Positions 1-7,831 are shown, counted from the first letter of the stretch. The stretch: 18,449 nucleotides of DNA from Candidatus Latescibacterota bacterium (GCA_022825185.1 JAJDYK010000056.1:1-18449), one strand, 5' to 3'. Notes: generated from the letters alone by a model not told the origin. Made by a program: numbers and translations.

Positions 1-9
1 CTTGGTCAT
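1..9 (-). CDS. Possible start of a type II antitoxin gene, off the left edge
   Basis: An ATG on the minus strand at 9-7 begins Met-Thr-Lys and overlaps the TGA (8-6) of the toxin remnant as an ATGA overlap. Toxin-first pairs of the HigB/RelE class usually have the antitoxin, often an XRE-type helix-turn-helix protein, starting at the toxin stop, so the position fits. A purine-rich stretch containing GGAGG precedes the ATG in the toxin reading frame and could act as a ribosome binding site. Only three codons are visible, so the identity is inferred from context alone. Confidence 0.25.
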
Positions 10-188
10 GGTTGGGTCCTCCGTCGGTATTCGTCTGCCAGTGTGCGCAACACAGTCCGCAAAACACTAACTTCCGAGTCGGTCAGGTTTGTTTTATCGC
101 CTTTAGCGAAGATCGACAGCAAAAACACAGGAATGTCTTGGTCGAGTTGTTTGATGGTCTTAAAGAGAAGGCTAAAGCGACGCTTAGT
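6..188 (-). pseudogene. C-terminal remnant of a RelE/HigB-type toxin
   Basis: A 60-codon open stretch ends at the TGA at 8-6. It has no usable start codon and is closed upstream by an in-frame TAA at 191-189. Its central part reads IPVFLLSIFAKGDKTNLT followed by a helix SEVSVLRTVLRTLADEYRRR. This resembles the last strand and C-terminal helix of RelE/HigB-family toxins, which typically read like YLLxxYxKNEKxxLT followed by a basic helix. The N-terminal half, with the usual GKRGGxRVIYY-like segment, is not found in any frame upstream, so the gene looks 5'-truncated or frameshifted. The base composition is more AT-rich than the neighbouring glgP. Family assignment is by eye. Confidence 0.5.
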
Positions 189-257
189 TTAGGCTCAGAC
201 AACCTGATTTGAATCTTGCAAGTTCTATTGGTTGATAAGACTCGGCCAAGACATCCC

Positions 258-2810
258 TCACTCCTTCGCCCAATGCACCAACCCCATCTCCAAGGGATTT
301 TGCAAGTCGGGATGCGAGGGCACCACGCGCAGAGTGTAGCCGTGAGACCCAGCCGCCGCGCACGTAAAGGTGCCGACGAAGTGATAAGTCCCATCGCCGT
401 TGTGCCCATCCAATTCCAGCGGATACACCTCAGTCTGCGCGAACTCGCGCTGGGCGTTGAGGCGGCCGGCGTAGATCTCGACGCGGACATCCTCTGGCGA
501 TAGCTCGCCCAAGGCCACTGCGGCGCGCAACGGCACCTTCATCCCCACCTTGAGCAACCGAGGAAATTCAGCATCCACCGCGCCGATCTGCACCTGCGAC
601 CACTTGGAGCGCACGTGCGACTTCCAATGCGTCAGCCGCTGAACTCGCTCGCGATCGTCCGCCAATTCCTCAAATCGAGCCTGTCCGGGCAAGTAGAACC
701 GCTCGACGTACTCGCGCACCATGCGGTGCGTGTTGTACTGCGGCACAAGCTGGGCAATGGTCTCCTTCATGCGGGCGATCCAACCGCCGGGCAATCCATC
801 CGCATCGCGCTGGTAGAACAGCGGGATCACCTCGGTCTCCAGCAGGTGGTAGAGCGAGTTGGACTCGACCTCGTCTTGGTACTGTTCGTCGTAGTCCTCG
901 CCGCGGCCAATGGTCCAACCAGCGTGGTCGTCGCAGGCTTCGTCCCACCAGCCATCGCATACGCTGACGTTGAGCACGCCATTGACCGCAGCTTTCATAC
1001 CCGACGTGCCCGAAGCCTCCAAAGGACGGCGAGGGTTGTTGAGCCAAACATCGCACCCTTGCACCAAGTAGCGGGCGAGGTTCATGTCGTAGTCTTGCAG
1101 AAAGAAAATCCGGCCATTAAAGGGCGCTTGCCGCGCGAGGTGGACGATTTGGCGGATCAGCTCCTTGCCCGCGTCGTCGTGGGGGTGAGCCTTGCCGGCG
1201 AAGAGAATCTGCACGGGCTGCTGAGAGTCGGAGAACAGAGCCTTGAGCCGCTCGATATGGCGGAAAATCAGGTTGCCGCGCTTGTAAGTGGCAAAACGGC
1301 GAGCAAAGCCAATGGTCAACACCTCGGGATCGAGCCGCGCTAAGGTCTGTTCAATCTTGGCCTTCGACGCGCCCTGACTCCGCATCTGCTGGCGCAGGTG
1401 ATGACAAGTTACGTCAATCAGCCGCTTGCGCCGCTGCTGGTGCGTGTCCCACAACTCGCGGTCGGGGATCTGATAGACCGGATCCCAGTCCCGCTCGTCA
1501 GCCGATACCAACCGCCAAGTGTCGCCGAGATAGCGGTCGAACAGCTCGGCCATTTCCAGCGAAACCCATGTGTGGAGATGGACGCCGTTGGTGACGTGGC
1601 CGATGGGGATTTCGCGCTCTGCAAAGTCGGGCCACAGCCCCTGCCACATGCGGCGACTGACTGCGCCGTGCAGCCGACTGACGCCATTGGCCCGGCCCGA
1701 GAGCCTCAGCGCCAAGACCGTCATGCAGAAGTCGGCGTGCGGGTCGTGGGGATCAACCCGGCCCAAGCCGATAAATTCCTCGTGCGACAGGCCGAGCCAC
1801 TCGCGGAAATAACCCAAGTGCGCCTCAATCAAGTGCGCGGGAAACCAGTCGTTGCCCGCGGCGACCGGCGTGTGCGTGGTGAACACATTGCCCACGATGC
1901 TGGCCTCGCGGGCCGTGGCAAACGAATAGCCGTGCTCGGTCATTAACCGCCGAATCCGCTCAAGTGCCAAAAAGGCCGAGTGCCCCTCGTTCATGTGGCA
2001 GACAGTGGGTTCGATGCCCACGGCTTGCAGGGCGCGCAGACCGCCGATGCCGAGGAGAATCTCCTGCCGGATGCGCATGGCCGCGTCGCCCCCGTAGAGG
2101 CGAGCGGTAATATCGCGGTCCGCCGGGGCGTTTTCGTCGAGGTTGGTATCGAGCAAATAGAGCCGCACTCGGCCCACCTCCACCTGCCAAATCCGCGCCT
2201 GCACCGAGCCGTGGGCAAATGGCACCTCAATGGTCAGGTGCCCTCCGTCGCCGCCGTGGACCGGCTGCACGGGCATCTGGTAGAAGTCGTTTTCCGGGTT
2301 GCGCTCTATTTGCCAGCCATCGGCGTTGAGGGCTTGGCGAAAATAGCCCTCGCGGTAGAGCAAGCCGACCCCGACGAGGGGAATGCCTAGATCGCTGGCG
2401 GCCTTGAGGTGATCGCCGGAGAGCACGCCCAAGCCCCCAGAATAGATGCGCAGGCTCTCGGTCAGGCCGAACTCCGCCGAGAAGTACGCAACCTGTAACT
2501 GGCTCTCGCCGTGCGTCTGGCCAAACCACGTCGGCTGCGACAAATAGCTCTCAAATTGCTCGACGATGCGCTCGATGCGGCCCCGCAGTTGCTCGTCGTC
2601 GATTAGGGCATCGAGCTGGTCTGGCTGCAGGAGAGTCCAAAAGCGCAGGGGATCGCGCTGGCTCTCGACCCACACTTCTGGGTCTATCTGGTAGAGGGTG
2701 CGGATGGTCTCCTTACTCCAACTCCACCATAGATTGTGCCCCAGCTCCCACAGCGGCGTCAGTTGCTCGGGCAAGGACGGAATGATATTGAGGCGATATA
2801 GCGGTTTCAT
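258..2810 (-). CDS. glgP: Alpha-glucan phosphorylase (GT35, DUF3417 type)
   Basis: This 850-residue protein should phosphorolyse alpha-1,4-glucans such as glycogen or maltodextrin to glucose-1-phosphate in the cytoplasm. The N-terminus (about residues 12-115) carries the LWELGHNLWWSW segment of the DUF3417 domain, marking the shorter bacterial/archaeal phosphorylase group (TIGR02094-like) rather than the E. coli MalP type. The active site is clear: ASGTSGMKAAVNG with the pyridoxal-phosphate lysine at about K606, the preceding glucan-site segment NNPRRPLEASG, and TIGFARRFATYKR (conserved GFARRFxxYKR) further upstream. The length is normal for this group and the frame is uninterrupted. The ATG at 2810 has only a weak ribosome binding site (AGAAGAAA) on the minus strand. 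The gene diverges from the sugar isomerase gene across a 162-bp control region. No other glycogen genes are nearby. Confidence 0.95.
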   Translation of the reverse strand: MKPLYRLNIIPSLPEQLTPLWELGHNLWWSWSKETIRTLYQIDPEVWVESQRDPLRFWTLLQPDQLDALIDDEQLRGRIERIVEQFESYLSQPTWFGQTHGESQLQVAYFSAEFGLTESLRIYSGGLGVLSGDHLKAASDLGIPLVGVGLLYREGYFRQALNADGWQIERNPENDFYQMPVQPVHGGDGGHLTIEVPFAHGSVQARIWQVEVGRVRLYLLDTNLDENAPADRDITARLYGGDAAMRIRQEILLGIGGLRALQAVGIEPTVCHMNEGHSAFLALERIRRLMTEHGYSFATAREASIVGNVFTTHTPVAAGNDWFPAHLIEAHLGYFREWLGLSHEEFIGLGRVDPHDPHADFCMTVLALRLSGRANGVSRLHGAVSRRMWQGLWPDFAEREIPIGHVTNGVHLHTWVSLEMAELFDRYLGDTWRLVSADERDWDPVYQIPDRELWDTHQQRRKRLIDVTCHHLRQQMRSQGASKAKIEQTLARLDPEVLTIGFARRFATYKRGNLIFRHIERLKALFSDSQQPVQILFAGKAHPHDDAGKELIRQIVHLARQAPFNGRIFFLQDYDMNLARYLVQGCDVWLNNPRRPLEASGTSGMKAAVNGVLNVSVCDGWWDEACDDHAGWTIGRGEDYDEQYQDEVESNSLYHLLETEVIPLFYQRDADGLPGGWIARMKETIAQLVPQYNTHRMVREYVERFYLPGQARFEELADDRERVQRLTHWKSHVRSKWSQVQIGAVDAEFPRLLKVGMKVPLRAAVALGELSPEDVRVEIYAGRLNAQREFAQTEVYPLELDGHNGDGTYHFVGTFTCAAAGSHGYTLRVVPSHPDLQNPLEMGLVHWAKE

Positions 2811-2878
2811 TGTTAGTTTCTTCTGTTAATTGAGTCGGCAGGACGCCCTAAGACAGCAGCGAAGGTGAATTTTGTCAA
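2811..2878 (-). promoter_or_regulatory. Possible glgP promoter and leader
   Basis: A perfect TTGACA box lies on the minus strand at 2878-2873. With 17-nt spacing the -10 position reads TGTCTT, a poor match lacking the key A at -11, so only the -35 is convincing. The box overlaps the -35 of the divergent promoter by six bases on the opposite strand. Confidence 0.35.
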
Positions 2879-2907
2879 GGTCTGTCCGAGCTTCTATACT
2901 TAACTGA
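2872..2907 (+). promoter_or_regulatory. Sigma70-type promoter for the sugar isomerase gene
   Basis: TTGTCA at 2872-2877 is followed after exactly 17 nt by TATACT at 2895-2900. Each hexamer matches the consensus at five of six positions. Transcription would begin near 2907, giving a leader of roughly 66 nt that contains the hairpin at 2928-2949. It is the best promoter match I found in the window. Confidence 0.65.
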
Positions 2908-2927
2908 CGTACGCGTCTCGTGCGTAG

Positions 2928-2949
2928 GGGGCGGTTTGCGAACCGCCCC
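2928..2949 (+). repeat. Perfect 9-bp GC-rich hairpin (REP-like palindrome) in the leader
   Basis: Arms GGGGCGGTT (2928-2936) and AACCGCCCC (2941-2949) flank the 4-nt loop TGCG. There is no T-run after it, so it is not a classical terminator for either strand. It sits between the predicted transcription start and the ribosome binding site (AGGAG at 2962-2966), 23 nt before the start codon. Palindromes of this kind are often dispersed REP-type repeats in GC-rich genomes. No second copy is visible in this window, so the repeat nature is not proven. Confidence 0.6.
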
Positions 2950-2972
2950 GCCCGATATTTCAGGAGAATCTC

Positions 2973-3983
2973 ATGCGCGAAACACCCAAGGTGATCATCA
3001 GCGGCTTTGCCGACGAGGGACCAGAGGACAAAAAGGCCGAAGCCCAGCTAGCCATGCTCGCGACGCTGGGCATGTCGCACTACAGCTTGCGCTTTGTCGA
3101 TGTGGGACAGGGCGTCAAAAATGTGATGCAGCTAACGCAGCCCGAGATAGCGCGGCTGCGCCAATTGCACGGCGAATTCGGGATTGCCGTGGCCTCGATC
3201 GGCTCGCCGATTGGCAAGGTCAAGCTGCTCGATGTAGAAGACGGCTCTTCCAATGCCTACATCCCGTTTGACCAATACTTGCAACAGGACGTGCAGCGGG
3301 CCGTGGATCTAGCCGGAGAGTTCGAGACGCGGCTGATTCGCGGATTCTCGTTTTACCATCCCCAAGGTGAAAATCCAGCGGATTACGTGGAGCCGACAGC
3401 CGAGCGGCTGGCGCAAATCGCCGAAGTTTGCAGCCGGGGCGGTGCCATTTTCGGCCTGGAGGTCGAGGCCAACCTCGTCGGTCAGAACGGGCAACTCCTA
3501 CAGAAACTCTACGAGATGGTGGACCATCCCAACCTGTGCCTGATTTTCGACGGCGGCAATCTGTCGAGCCAAAACTTCACCCCAGTCGAGACCCTAGCCG
3601 AGTATCACGCAATGCGCGAGGGAATCGGCTGGATGCACATCAAGGACTACCAAATCGACCCAGCTCTCCAATGGGAGGGCGTCGTAGATGAGGAGCGGCT
3701 CAAAAACTTCGTGCCCGCCGACCGCGGCGACTCCGCGCACGAGGCCATCTTGCGCGACTTCCGCACTCGCATCCCGGCCCTAGAGCACGAGTTGAAGCAG
3801 CAGGGAGTCCCCGGCGTGTTCCTCGACCTAGAACCGCACCTAAAAGGCGGCGGACAGTTTGGCGGTTTCAGCGGCGTCGATGGGTTCGGGGTCGCGTTGC
3901 GGGCGCTGCTCAACTTGCTCGACTACGTGGGCATCGGCTACGCGCTGACGGATTACGAAGTGATCGCTCGGCAACGGGACTAG
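2973..3983 (+). CDS. Sugar phosphate isomerase/epimerase (TIM barrel, AP endonuclease 2 family)
   Basis: This 336-residue cytoplasmic protein has the xylose-isomerase-like TIM-barrel pattern. Likely metal or catalytic residues are E163 in GLEVEANL, D193 in LIFDGGN, H222/D225 in WMHIKDYQ and E287 in FLDLEPHL, in the order seen in IolE and hydroxypyruvate-isomerase-like enzymes. Family members isomerise or epimerise keto-sugars or dehydrate inosose; the substrate cannot be read from the sequence. The chosen ATG has AGGAG six nt upstream and follows a good promoter and a leader hairpin, so it is probably the first gene of its own transcript. Its stop codon overlaps that of the convergent enolase-superfamily gene in the tetranucleotide CTAG. 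A longer N-terminal loop (residues 14-25) and an insert around 230-260 differ from short members. Confidence 0.85.
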   Translation: MRETPKVIISGFADEGPEDKKAEAQLAMLATLGMSHYSLRFVDVGQGVKNVMQLTQPEIARLRQLHGEFGIAVASIGSPIGKVKLLDVEDGSSNAYIPFDQYLQQDVQRAVDLAGEFETRLIRGFSFYHPQGENPADYVEPTAERLAQIAEVCSRGGAIFGLEVEANLVGQNGQLLQKLYEMVDHPNLCLIFDGGNLSSQNFTPVETLAEYHAMREGIGWMHIKDYQIDPALQWEGVVDEERLKNFVPADRGDSAHEAILRDFRTRIPALEHELKQQGVPGVFLDLEPHLKGGGQFGGFSGVDGFGVALRALLNLLDYVGIGYALTDYEVIARQRD

Positions 3984-5209
3984 CGCCCTTGCGCCAACAG
4001 GGCCTCGTGCCGCTTTTGGAAGGCAGCGCTGTTGTCGTCCTCAATCACTTCCAAATCGACGCCTTGCTCAAAGCCGGGGATGTTGCCAGCGTAAAAGGCC
4101 TGCTGATAGTGGGATTCAGCAGTAAATTCCCACTCCCGCTCTTTGCCATCCCCCGGCCAGTGCACGCGGAGAATGCGCTTTTGGGCCAAGTAGCGGTGCT
4201 TGGGCGTCGGCTCGGCGGGATCCACCCGGTACTTGGCAATCGCCTCTTCATCCACCAAGACGCCCAAGCCGGGCGCGTCTGGAACCGGCATATAGCCGTC
4301 GCGGACTTCGATAGGCTCTTGCAACAGGTCGTCCTCCCACAGCTCGTGGCAGGTGATATAGGGCAGTTGGGCGTGCGAGAGCACCGAGCCGAGATGCGCC
4401 GCATACGTAGTGGTCATACCAGCGCCGACGAGCTGGAGCCAAAAGGGCTTGTTTTGAGCGGCCGCGAGGGTTGCTGCCCGCCGAGTATCGGTCGCGCCAC
4501 CGCCGATGACGAAACCGTCGCAGCAGTCGTTGCGCAGATACTGGTCTTGGTAGTGCTCGACAATAGGTTTGCGCACGCGCTCGCGCAAAATCCGCGCTCC
4601 ATCCACGTCCGTATGCAGGTAAAACGGGCTTTCGTACATGCCGACGTTGGGATTTTCGTCGAGCTGTTGCAAGATGATTTCGGCCTTAGCTTGGTTGAGC
4701 AAGAAGCCGTTGAAGTCAACGTCGAATTTGTAGTCGGCCGGTACTACCTTGGCAACCGCATCGGTTTGGGCGATGATGTCGCGCCAAGGACGGGCCTTCA
4801 TCTTAAAGGTGGTGTACCCGCGCTTTAGCGATTCCTCGGCCTCGGCGACCCAGTCTTGGGGCGGCATATCTATGTCCCACCAAGAGATGGGACAGCGGTC
4901 GCGGAGCTTGACGCCGAGCAACTCGTGTACGGGCACGCCGTTGTCTTGGCCCACTAGGTCGAGGCAGGCGACTTGCGGGCCAAAACCAATGTCGTCGCGG
5001 TTTATCAGGCTGGCCGGGTTTTGCCCGACGAGGCCATCGACCGACGGCTGGCCGTGATTGTCGGCCCAGCCTACGAGGCCGTTGTCCGTCTCCAAGCGCA
5101 CCACCCACACGCGCTCGTCGTGCGTAGAGGCGCGCTGCATGGCGCGGGTGACGTGATCGGCGTAGAAGGGAATGTTGAGGGCAATGGCTTCAGCGTGGGT
5201 AATCTTCAT
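3980..5209 (-). CDS. Enolase-superfamily enzyme (mandelate racemase / sugar-acid dehydratase type)
   Basis: The 409-residue protein contains the N-terminal capping domain (residues 1-110) and a (beta/alpha)7-beta barrel. The K-x-K catalytic motif is K136/K138 (FKMKAR). Metal ligands are likely D165 (DVDFNG), E193 (MYESPF) and E218 (VEHYQ). A later strand carries VGAGMTTTYAAHLGS. Members abstract the alpha-proton of a carboxylate to racemise it, cycloisomerise it or dehydrate sugar acids. The C-terminal extension of about 60 residues (350-409, charged and aromatic) is longer than in typical family members. The start is set at 5209 because GGAGG lies six nt upstream; a TTG 22 codons further up has no good site. 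The gene converges with the isomerase gene and diverges from the M32 peptidase gene. The substrate is unknown; an L-rhamnonate or L-fuconate dehydratase role would fit the window but is speculative. Confidence 0.85.
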   Translation of the reverse strand: MKITHAEAIALNIPFYADHVTRAMQRASTHDERVWVVRLETDNGLVGWADNHGQPSVDGLVGQNPASLINRDDIGFGPQVACLDLVGQDNGVPVHELLGVKLRDRCPISWWDIDMPPQDWVAEAEESLKRGYTTFKMKARPWRDIIAQTDAVAKVVPADYKFDVDFNGFLLNQAKAEIILQQLDENPNVGMYESPFYLHTDVDGARILRERVRKPIVEHYQDQYLRNDCCDGFVIGGGATDTRRAATLAAAQNKPFWLQLVGAGMTTTYAAHLGSVLSHAQLPYITCHELWEDDLLQEPIEVRDGYMPVPDAPGLGVLVDEEAIAKYRVDPAEPTPKHRYLAQKRILRVHWPGDGKEREWEFTAESHYQQAFYAGNIPGFEQGVDLEVIEDDNSAAFQKRHEALLAQGR

Positions 5210-5315
5210 GGGAGCCTCCGAGGATGATGGGGTCACAGATTGCTGGACAGAAGACACGCAAAAATTCGCAGGCAAGCAACCGTTAATTTAACCTAACGCA
5301 AGGAAAGGTAACGCC
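5210..5315. other. Divergent spacer between enolase-superfamily and M32 peptidase genes
   Basis: This 106-bp stretch holds the ribosome binding sites of both flanking genes: GGAGG on the minus strand near 5216-5220 and AAGGAAAGG on the plus strand at 5300-5308. An AT-rich patch around TTAATTTAA lies at 5283-5291. I found no -35/-10 pair with convincing spacing on either strand, although promoters must lie here. Confidence 0.4.
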
Positions 5316-6815
5316 ATGAGCAGTACGTATGAAACCTTTGTAGAACGCCTCCACGAACTGGCTGACATACACCACGCACAGGGGCTGATGAGTTGGGACC
5401 AAGAGACCTATATGCCGCCGCGCGGCGCAGCCATGCGGGCCAGAGCGATGGGGACCTTGGCCGGTCTGTACCACGAGCGGCTCACCGCCCCGGAGTTGGT
5501 CTCACTCGTAGCCGATCTCAAGGACGCCGAGCTAACAGGCGACGCGACCGTCAACGTCCGCGAAATCGACCGCCATCAGAGCCGGTCGCTCAAACTCCCC
5601 AAGGAATTGGTCGTCGAGCTGAGCCAGACCGAATCCTTGGGGCACGAGGCTTGGATCGAGGCGCGAGAAAAATCGGACTTCGCCCTTTTCCAGCCTTGGC
5701 TGGAGAAAATAGTCGCGCTCAAAAAGGAGGTCGCCGAGCGAGTCGGGTACGAAGGCGCAATGTACAACGCGCTGCTCGACGAGTACGAGCCTTATGCACG
5801 GGCCGAGGAGATCGCCCCAATTTTTGCCCAACTCAAAGAGCAACTTGTGCCGCTAGTCGAACAGATCGCCGCCACCGGACGGTACCCAGCGCGGGGCGTA
5901 CTCGACCAAGAATACCCCATCGAGCAACAGGAGCTTATGGGACAGCAGGTGTTAGCGGATATGGGCTTCGACATGGAGGCTGGACGGCTCGACTTGGCGG
6001 TGCATCCGTTTTGCGCGGGCACGTCCCGCGACGATGTGCGGCTGACCACTCGCTACAGTGCCGATTGGCTGCCCGGCTCGCTCTTTGGCACCATCCACGA
6101 GGCCGGACACGGCCTGTACGAACAGGGCCTGCCCGCCGATGCGATCGGTACTCCAGCCGGCGCGAGCGTCTCACTGGGCATCCACGAGTCGCAATCGCGG
6201 CTGTGGGAGAACATGGTCGGCCGCAGCAAAGCCTTCTGGACGCATTACCTGCCCAAGCTACGAGCGCTTTTTCCCCAGCAGCTCAGTGCGGTCGATCTAG
6301 ACGCCTTTTACGCGGCAGTCAATCAAGTCGAGCCGTCGCTGATCCGGGTCGAGGCCGACGAGGTGACGTACAACCTCCACATCCTGCTGCGTTTTGAACT
6401 GGAGTGCGACCTAATTGAGGGACAAGTTGCCGTGGCTGAGTTGCCCGAGGTGTGGAACGAGCGGATGGAACAATACTTGGGCATCCGTCCTCCCAACGAC
6501 GCCCTCGGCGTGCTGCAAGACACGCACTGGTCCTGCGGCCTACTGGGCTATTTCCCAACCTACACACTGGGCAACCTGTACGCAGCCCAGTTTTTTCACC
6601 AAGCCCACCGTGACCTGCCCGACCTCGAAGCACAGATTGCTCAGGGCGAACTCGGGCCGCTCAAGACTTGGCTCAACGAGAAAATCCACGCCCGTGGCTC
6701 ACGGGCGACGGCCAGCGAATTGGTCGAGGAGGTCACGGACGCGAAGCTGAGCGCCGATTACTTCATCTCCTACTTGTGGGAAAAGTTCGGGGCGCTTTAC
6801 GGACTCAGCCGATAA
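5316..6815 (+). CDS. Metallocarboxypeptidase, M32 family (carboxypeptidase Taq-like)
   Basis: This 499-residue cytoplasmic zinc enzyme should remove C-terminal amino acids from peptides with broad specificity. The zinc motif HEAGH gives H261, E262 and H265, with E291 in the downstream IHESQSR segment as the third ligand. Other M32 signatures are present: HPF at 230-232, GTSRDDVRLTTRY at 235-247, the IRVEADEVTYNLH block at 343-355, and a GIRPPNDALGVLQDTHW block. Length matches the family (about 500). The ATG has a purine-rich AAGGAAAGG upstream. The gene is alone on its strand and converges with the M19 dipeptidase gene, overlapping it by 11 bp at the stops. With pepA and the dipeptidase it forms a cluster of three unrelated peptidases. 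Confidence 0.95.
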   Translation: MSSTYETFVERLHELADIHHAQGLMSWDQETYMPPRGAAMRARAMGTLAGLYHERLTAPELVSLVADLKDAELTGDATVNVREIDRHQSRSLKLPKELVVELSQTESLGHEAWIEAREKSDFALFQPWLEKIVALKKEVAERVGYEGAMYNALLDEYEPYARAEEIAPIFAQLKEQLVPLVEQIAATGRYPARGVLDQEYPIEQQELMGQQVLADMGFDMEAGRLDLAVHPFCAGTSRDDVRLTTRYSADWLPGSLFGTIHEAGHGLYEQGLPADAIGTPAGASVSLGIHESQSRLWENMVGRSKAFWTHYLPKLRALFPQQLSAVDLDAFYAAVNQVEPSLIRVEADEVTYNLHILLRFELECDLIEGQVAVAELPEVWNERMEQYLGIRPPNDALGVLQDTHWSCGLLGYFPTYTLGNLYAAQFFHQAHRDLPDLEAQIAQGELGPLKTWLNEKIHARGSRATASELVEEVTDAKLSADYFISYLWEKFGALYGLSR

Positions 6816-7827
6816 CCTGTTGCAAGAACCGCAGTTGGTTCGCGCCGAGAATTTTGCGGACATCGGCCTCGGCATAGCCGCGTGCGGCCAAGCCCACCGC
6901 AATGTCCGGGAGACAGGTCGCGTCTTTCAATAATAGGCCACCGCCGTCAAAATCCGACCCCAAACCGACGTGGTCGATGCCAGCGACGGCCACCGCGTGT
7001 TCAATGTGATCGAGCAGGCCGTCGAAGGTGGGGTTGTGCGCGTCGATAAAATCTGGGACAAACGTGATGGCCACGACCCCGCCTTTTTCGGCGAGGGCGC
7101 GTAGTTGCTCGTCGCGGAGGTTGCGCGGGTGGTCGCAGAGGGCGCGGCAGCAACTATGGGTGGCCATAAAGGGAGCTTGGGCCGCTTGGGCCACATCCCA
7201 AAAGCCCGGCTCGTTGAGATGGGACACATCGACGACCACGCCTAGTTCGTTCATCTGCGCCAGTAGCTGGCGGCCAAAGCCGGTCAAACCGCTACCCCCC
7301 TCGACCTCGCAGCCGTCTCCGGCCCAAGAGCGGGTGCTGTGGGTGAGGGTCATGGCGCGGACGCCCAATTGGTAGAGTAGCGGAAGGACGTGGGGACTTC
7401 GCTCCAGCGCATCGCTGTTTTCCACTGCCAGCACAGCCGCCAGGCGGCCCTCGGCGCGGGCGCGCTCAATGTCCGCCGCGCAGCGCGCAATGGCAATGCC
7501 CTCGCTATGCTCTTCCACCTCCTGCAAAAAATGGCCCAAGGCATCCATGCAGTAGAGCAAGTGATTGCCCCAAGGCCGGGTGCAGTCAACAGCGAAAAAC
7601 GCCGCATCCAGCCCTCCCTCCCGCGCCTTGGGCAAGTCGAGCTGAACGCCATCGTCCGGCGACTGGTACTGGCGCAAATAAGCAACAGCCCCGTCGCGCT
7701 GGTGAAAGTCAGCGCGCTGTGCGCCATCTATGGACATGCCCCGACGAATCAGCGCGACGATGCTGTCATTGTGCGAATCGATGACCAAGGAGTCTTGGTG
7801 CAGGCGGCGAGCGGTCTGTTCGTCCAT
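6805..7827 (-). CDS. Membrane dipeptidase-like enzyme, peptidase M19 (renal dipeptidase family)
   Basis: This 340-residue amidohydrolase-type TIM-barrel protein should hydrolyse dipeptides using two zinc ions. Visible ligands are H19 and D21 (DSHND), bridging E136 (AVEN), H203 (VDVSHLNEPGFWDV), H224 (ATHSCCRAL) and D292 (GLGSDFDGG). No signal peptide or lipobox is evident, so despite the family name it is probably cytoplasmic. The ATG at 7827 is preferred over a TTG at 7854, which would overlap the upstream gene. It lies four nt after the upstream stop, and there is only a weak ribosome binding site, which suggests translational coupling. It is the last gene of the pepA operon. Some M19 members act on D-amino acid or cell-wall dipeptides. 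Confidence 0.93.
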   Translation of the reverse strand: MDEQTARRLHQDSLVIDSHNDSIVALIRRGMSIDGAQRADFHQRDGAVAYLRQYQSPDDGVQLDLPKAREGGLDAAFFAVDCTRPWGNHLLYCMDALGHFLQEVEEHSEGIAIARCAADIERARAEGRLAAVLAVENSDALERSPHVLPLLYQLGVRAMTLTHSTRSWAGDGCEVEGGSGLTGFGRQLLAQMNELGVVVDVSHLNEPGFWDVAQAAQAPFMATHSCCRALCDHPRNLRDEQLRALAEKGGVVAITFVPDFIDAHNPTFDGLLDHIEHAVAVAGIDHVGLGSDFDGGGLLLKDATCLPDIAVGLAARGYAEADVRKILGANQLRFLQQVIG

Positions 7828-7831
7828 TGTT

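Noticed and set aside
615..1343. 242-codon plus-strand frame opposite glgP
   Set aside because: It is antisense to a conserved region of glgP with clear catalytic motifs, shows no recognisable domain, and is explained by high GC and codon bias.
2928..2949. Leader hairpin as an intrinsic terminator or riboswitch
   Set aside because: There is no T-run after the stem and no conserved riboswitch core or alternative structure that I can see.
2936..3271. 111-codon frame at the start of the isomerase gene
   Set aside because: It is a shadow in another frame; the isomerase frame has the promoter, ribosome binding site and TIM-barrel motifs.
3989..4828. 279-codon plus-strand frame opposite the enolase-superfamily gene
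   Set aside because: The opposite strand carries K-x-K and metal-ligand motifs in order. The antisense frame has no family features or ribosome binding site.
5308..5321. 14-base identity GTAACGCCATGAGC with 14968-14981
   Set aside because: Both span a start codon, but similarity does not extend on either side and the genes are unrelated, so it is probably chance.
5393..6397. 334-codon frame inside the M32 carboxypeptidase gene
   Set aside because: It is the +2 shadow of the peptidase, arginine-rich and low-complexity, while the main frame has all M32 motifs.
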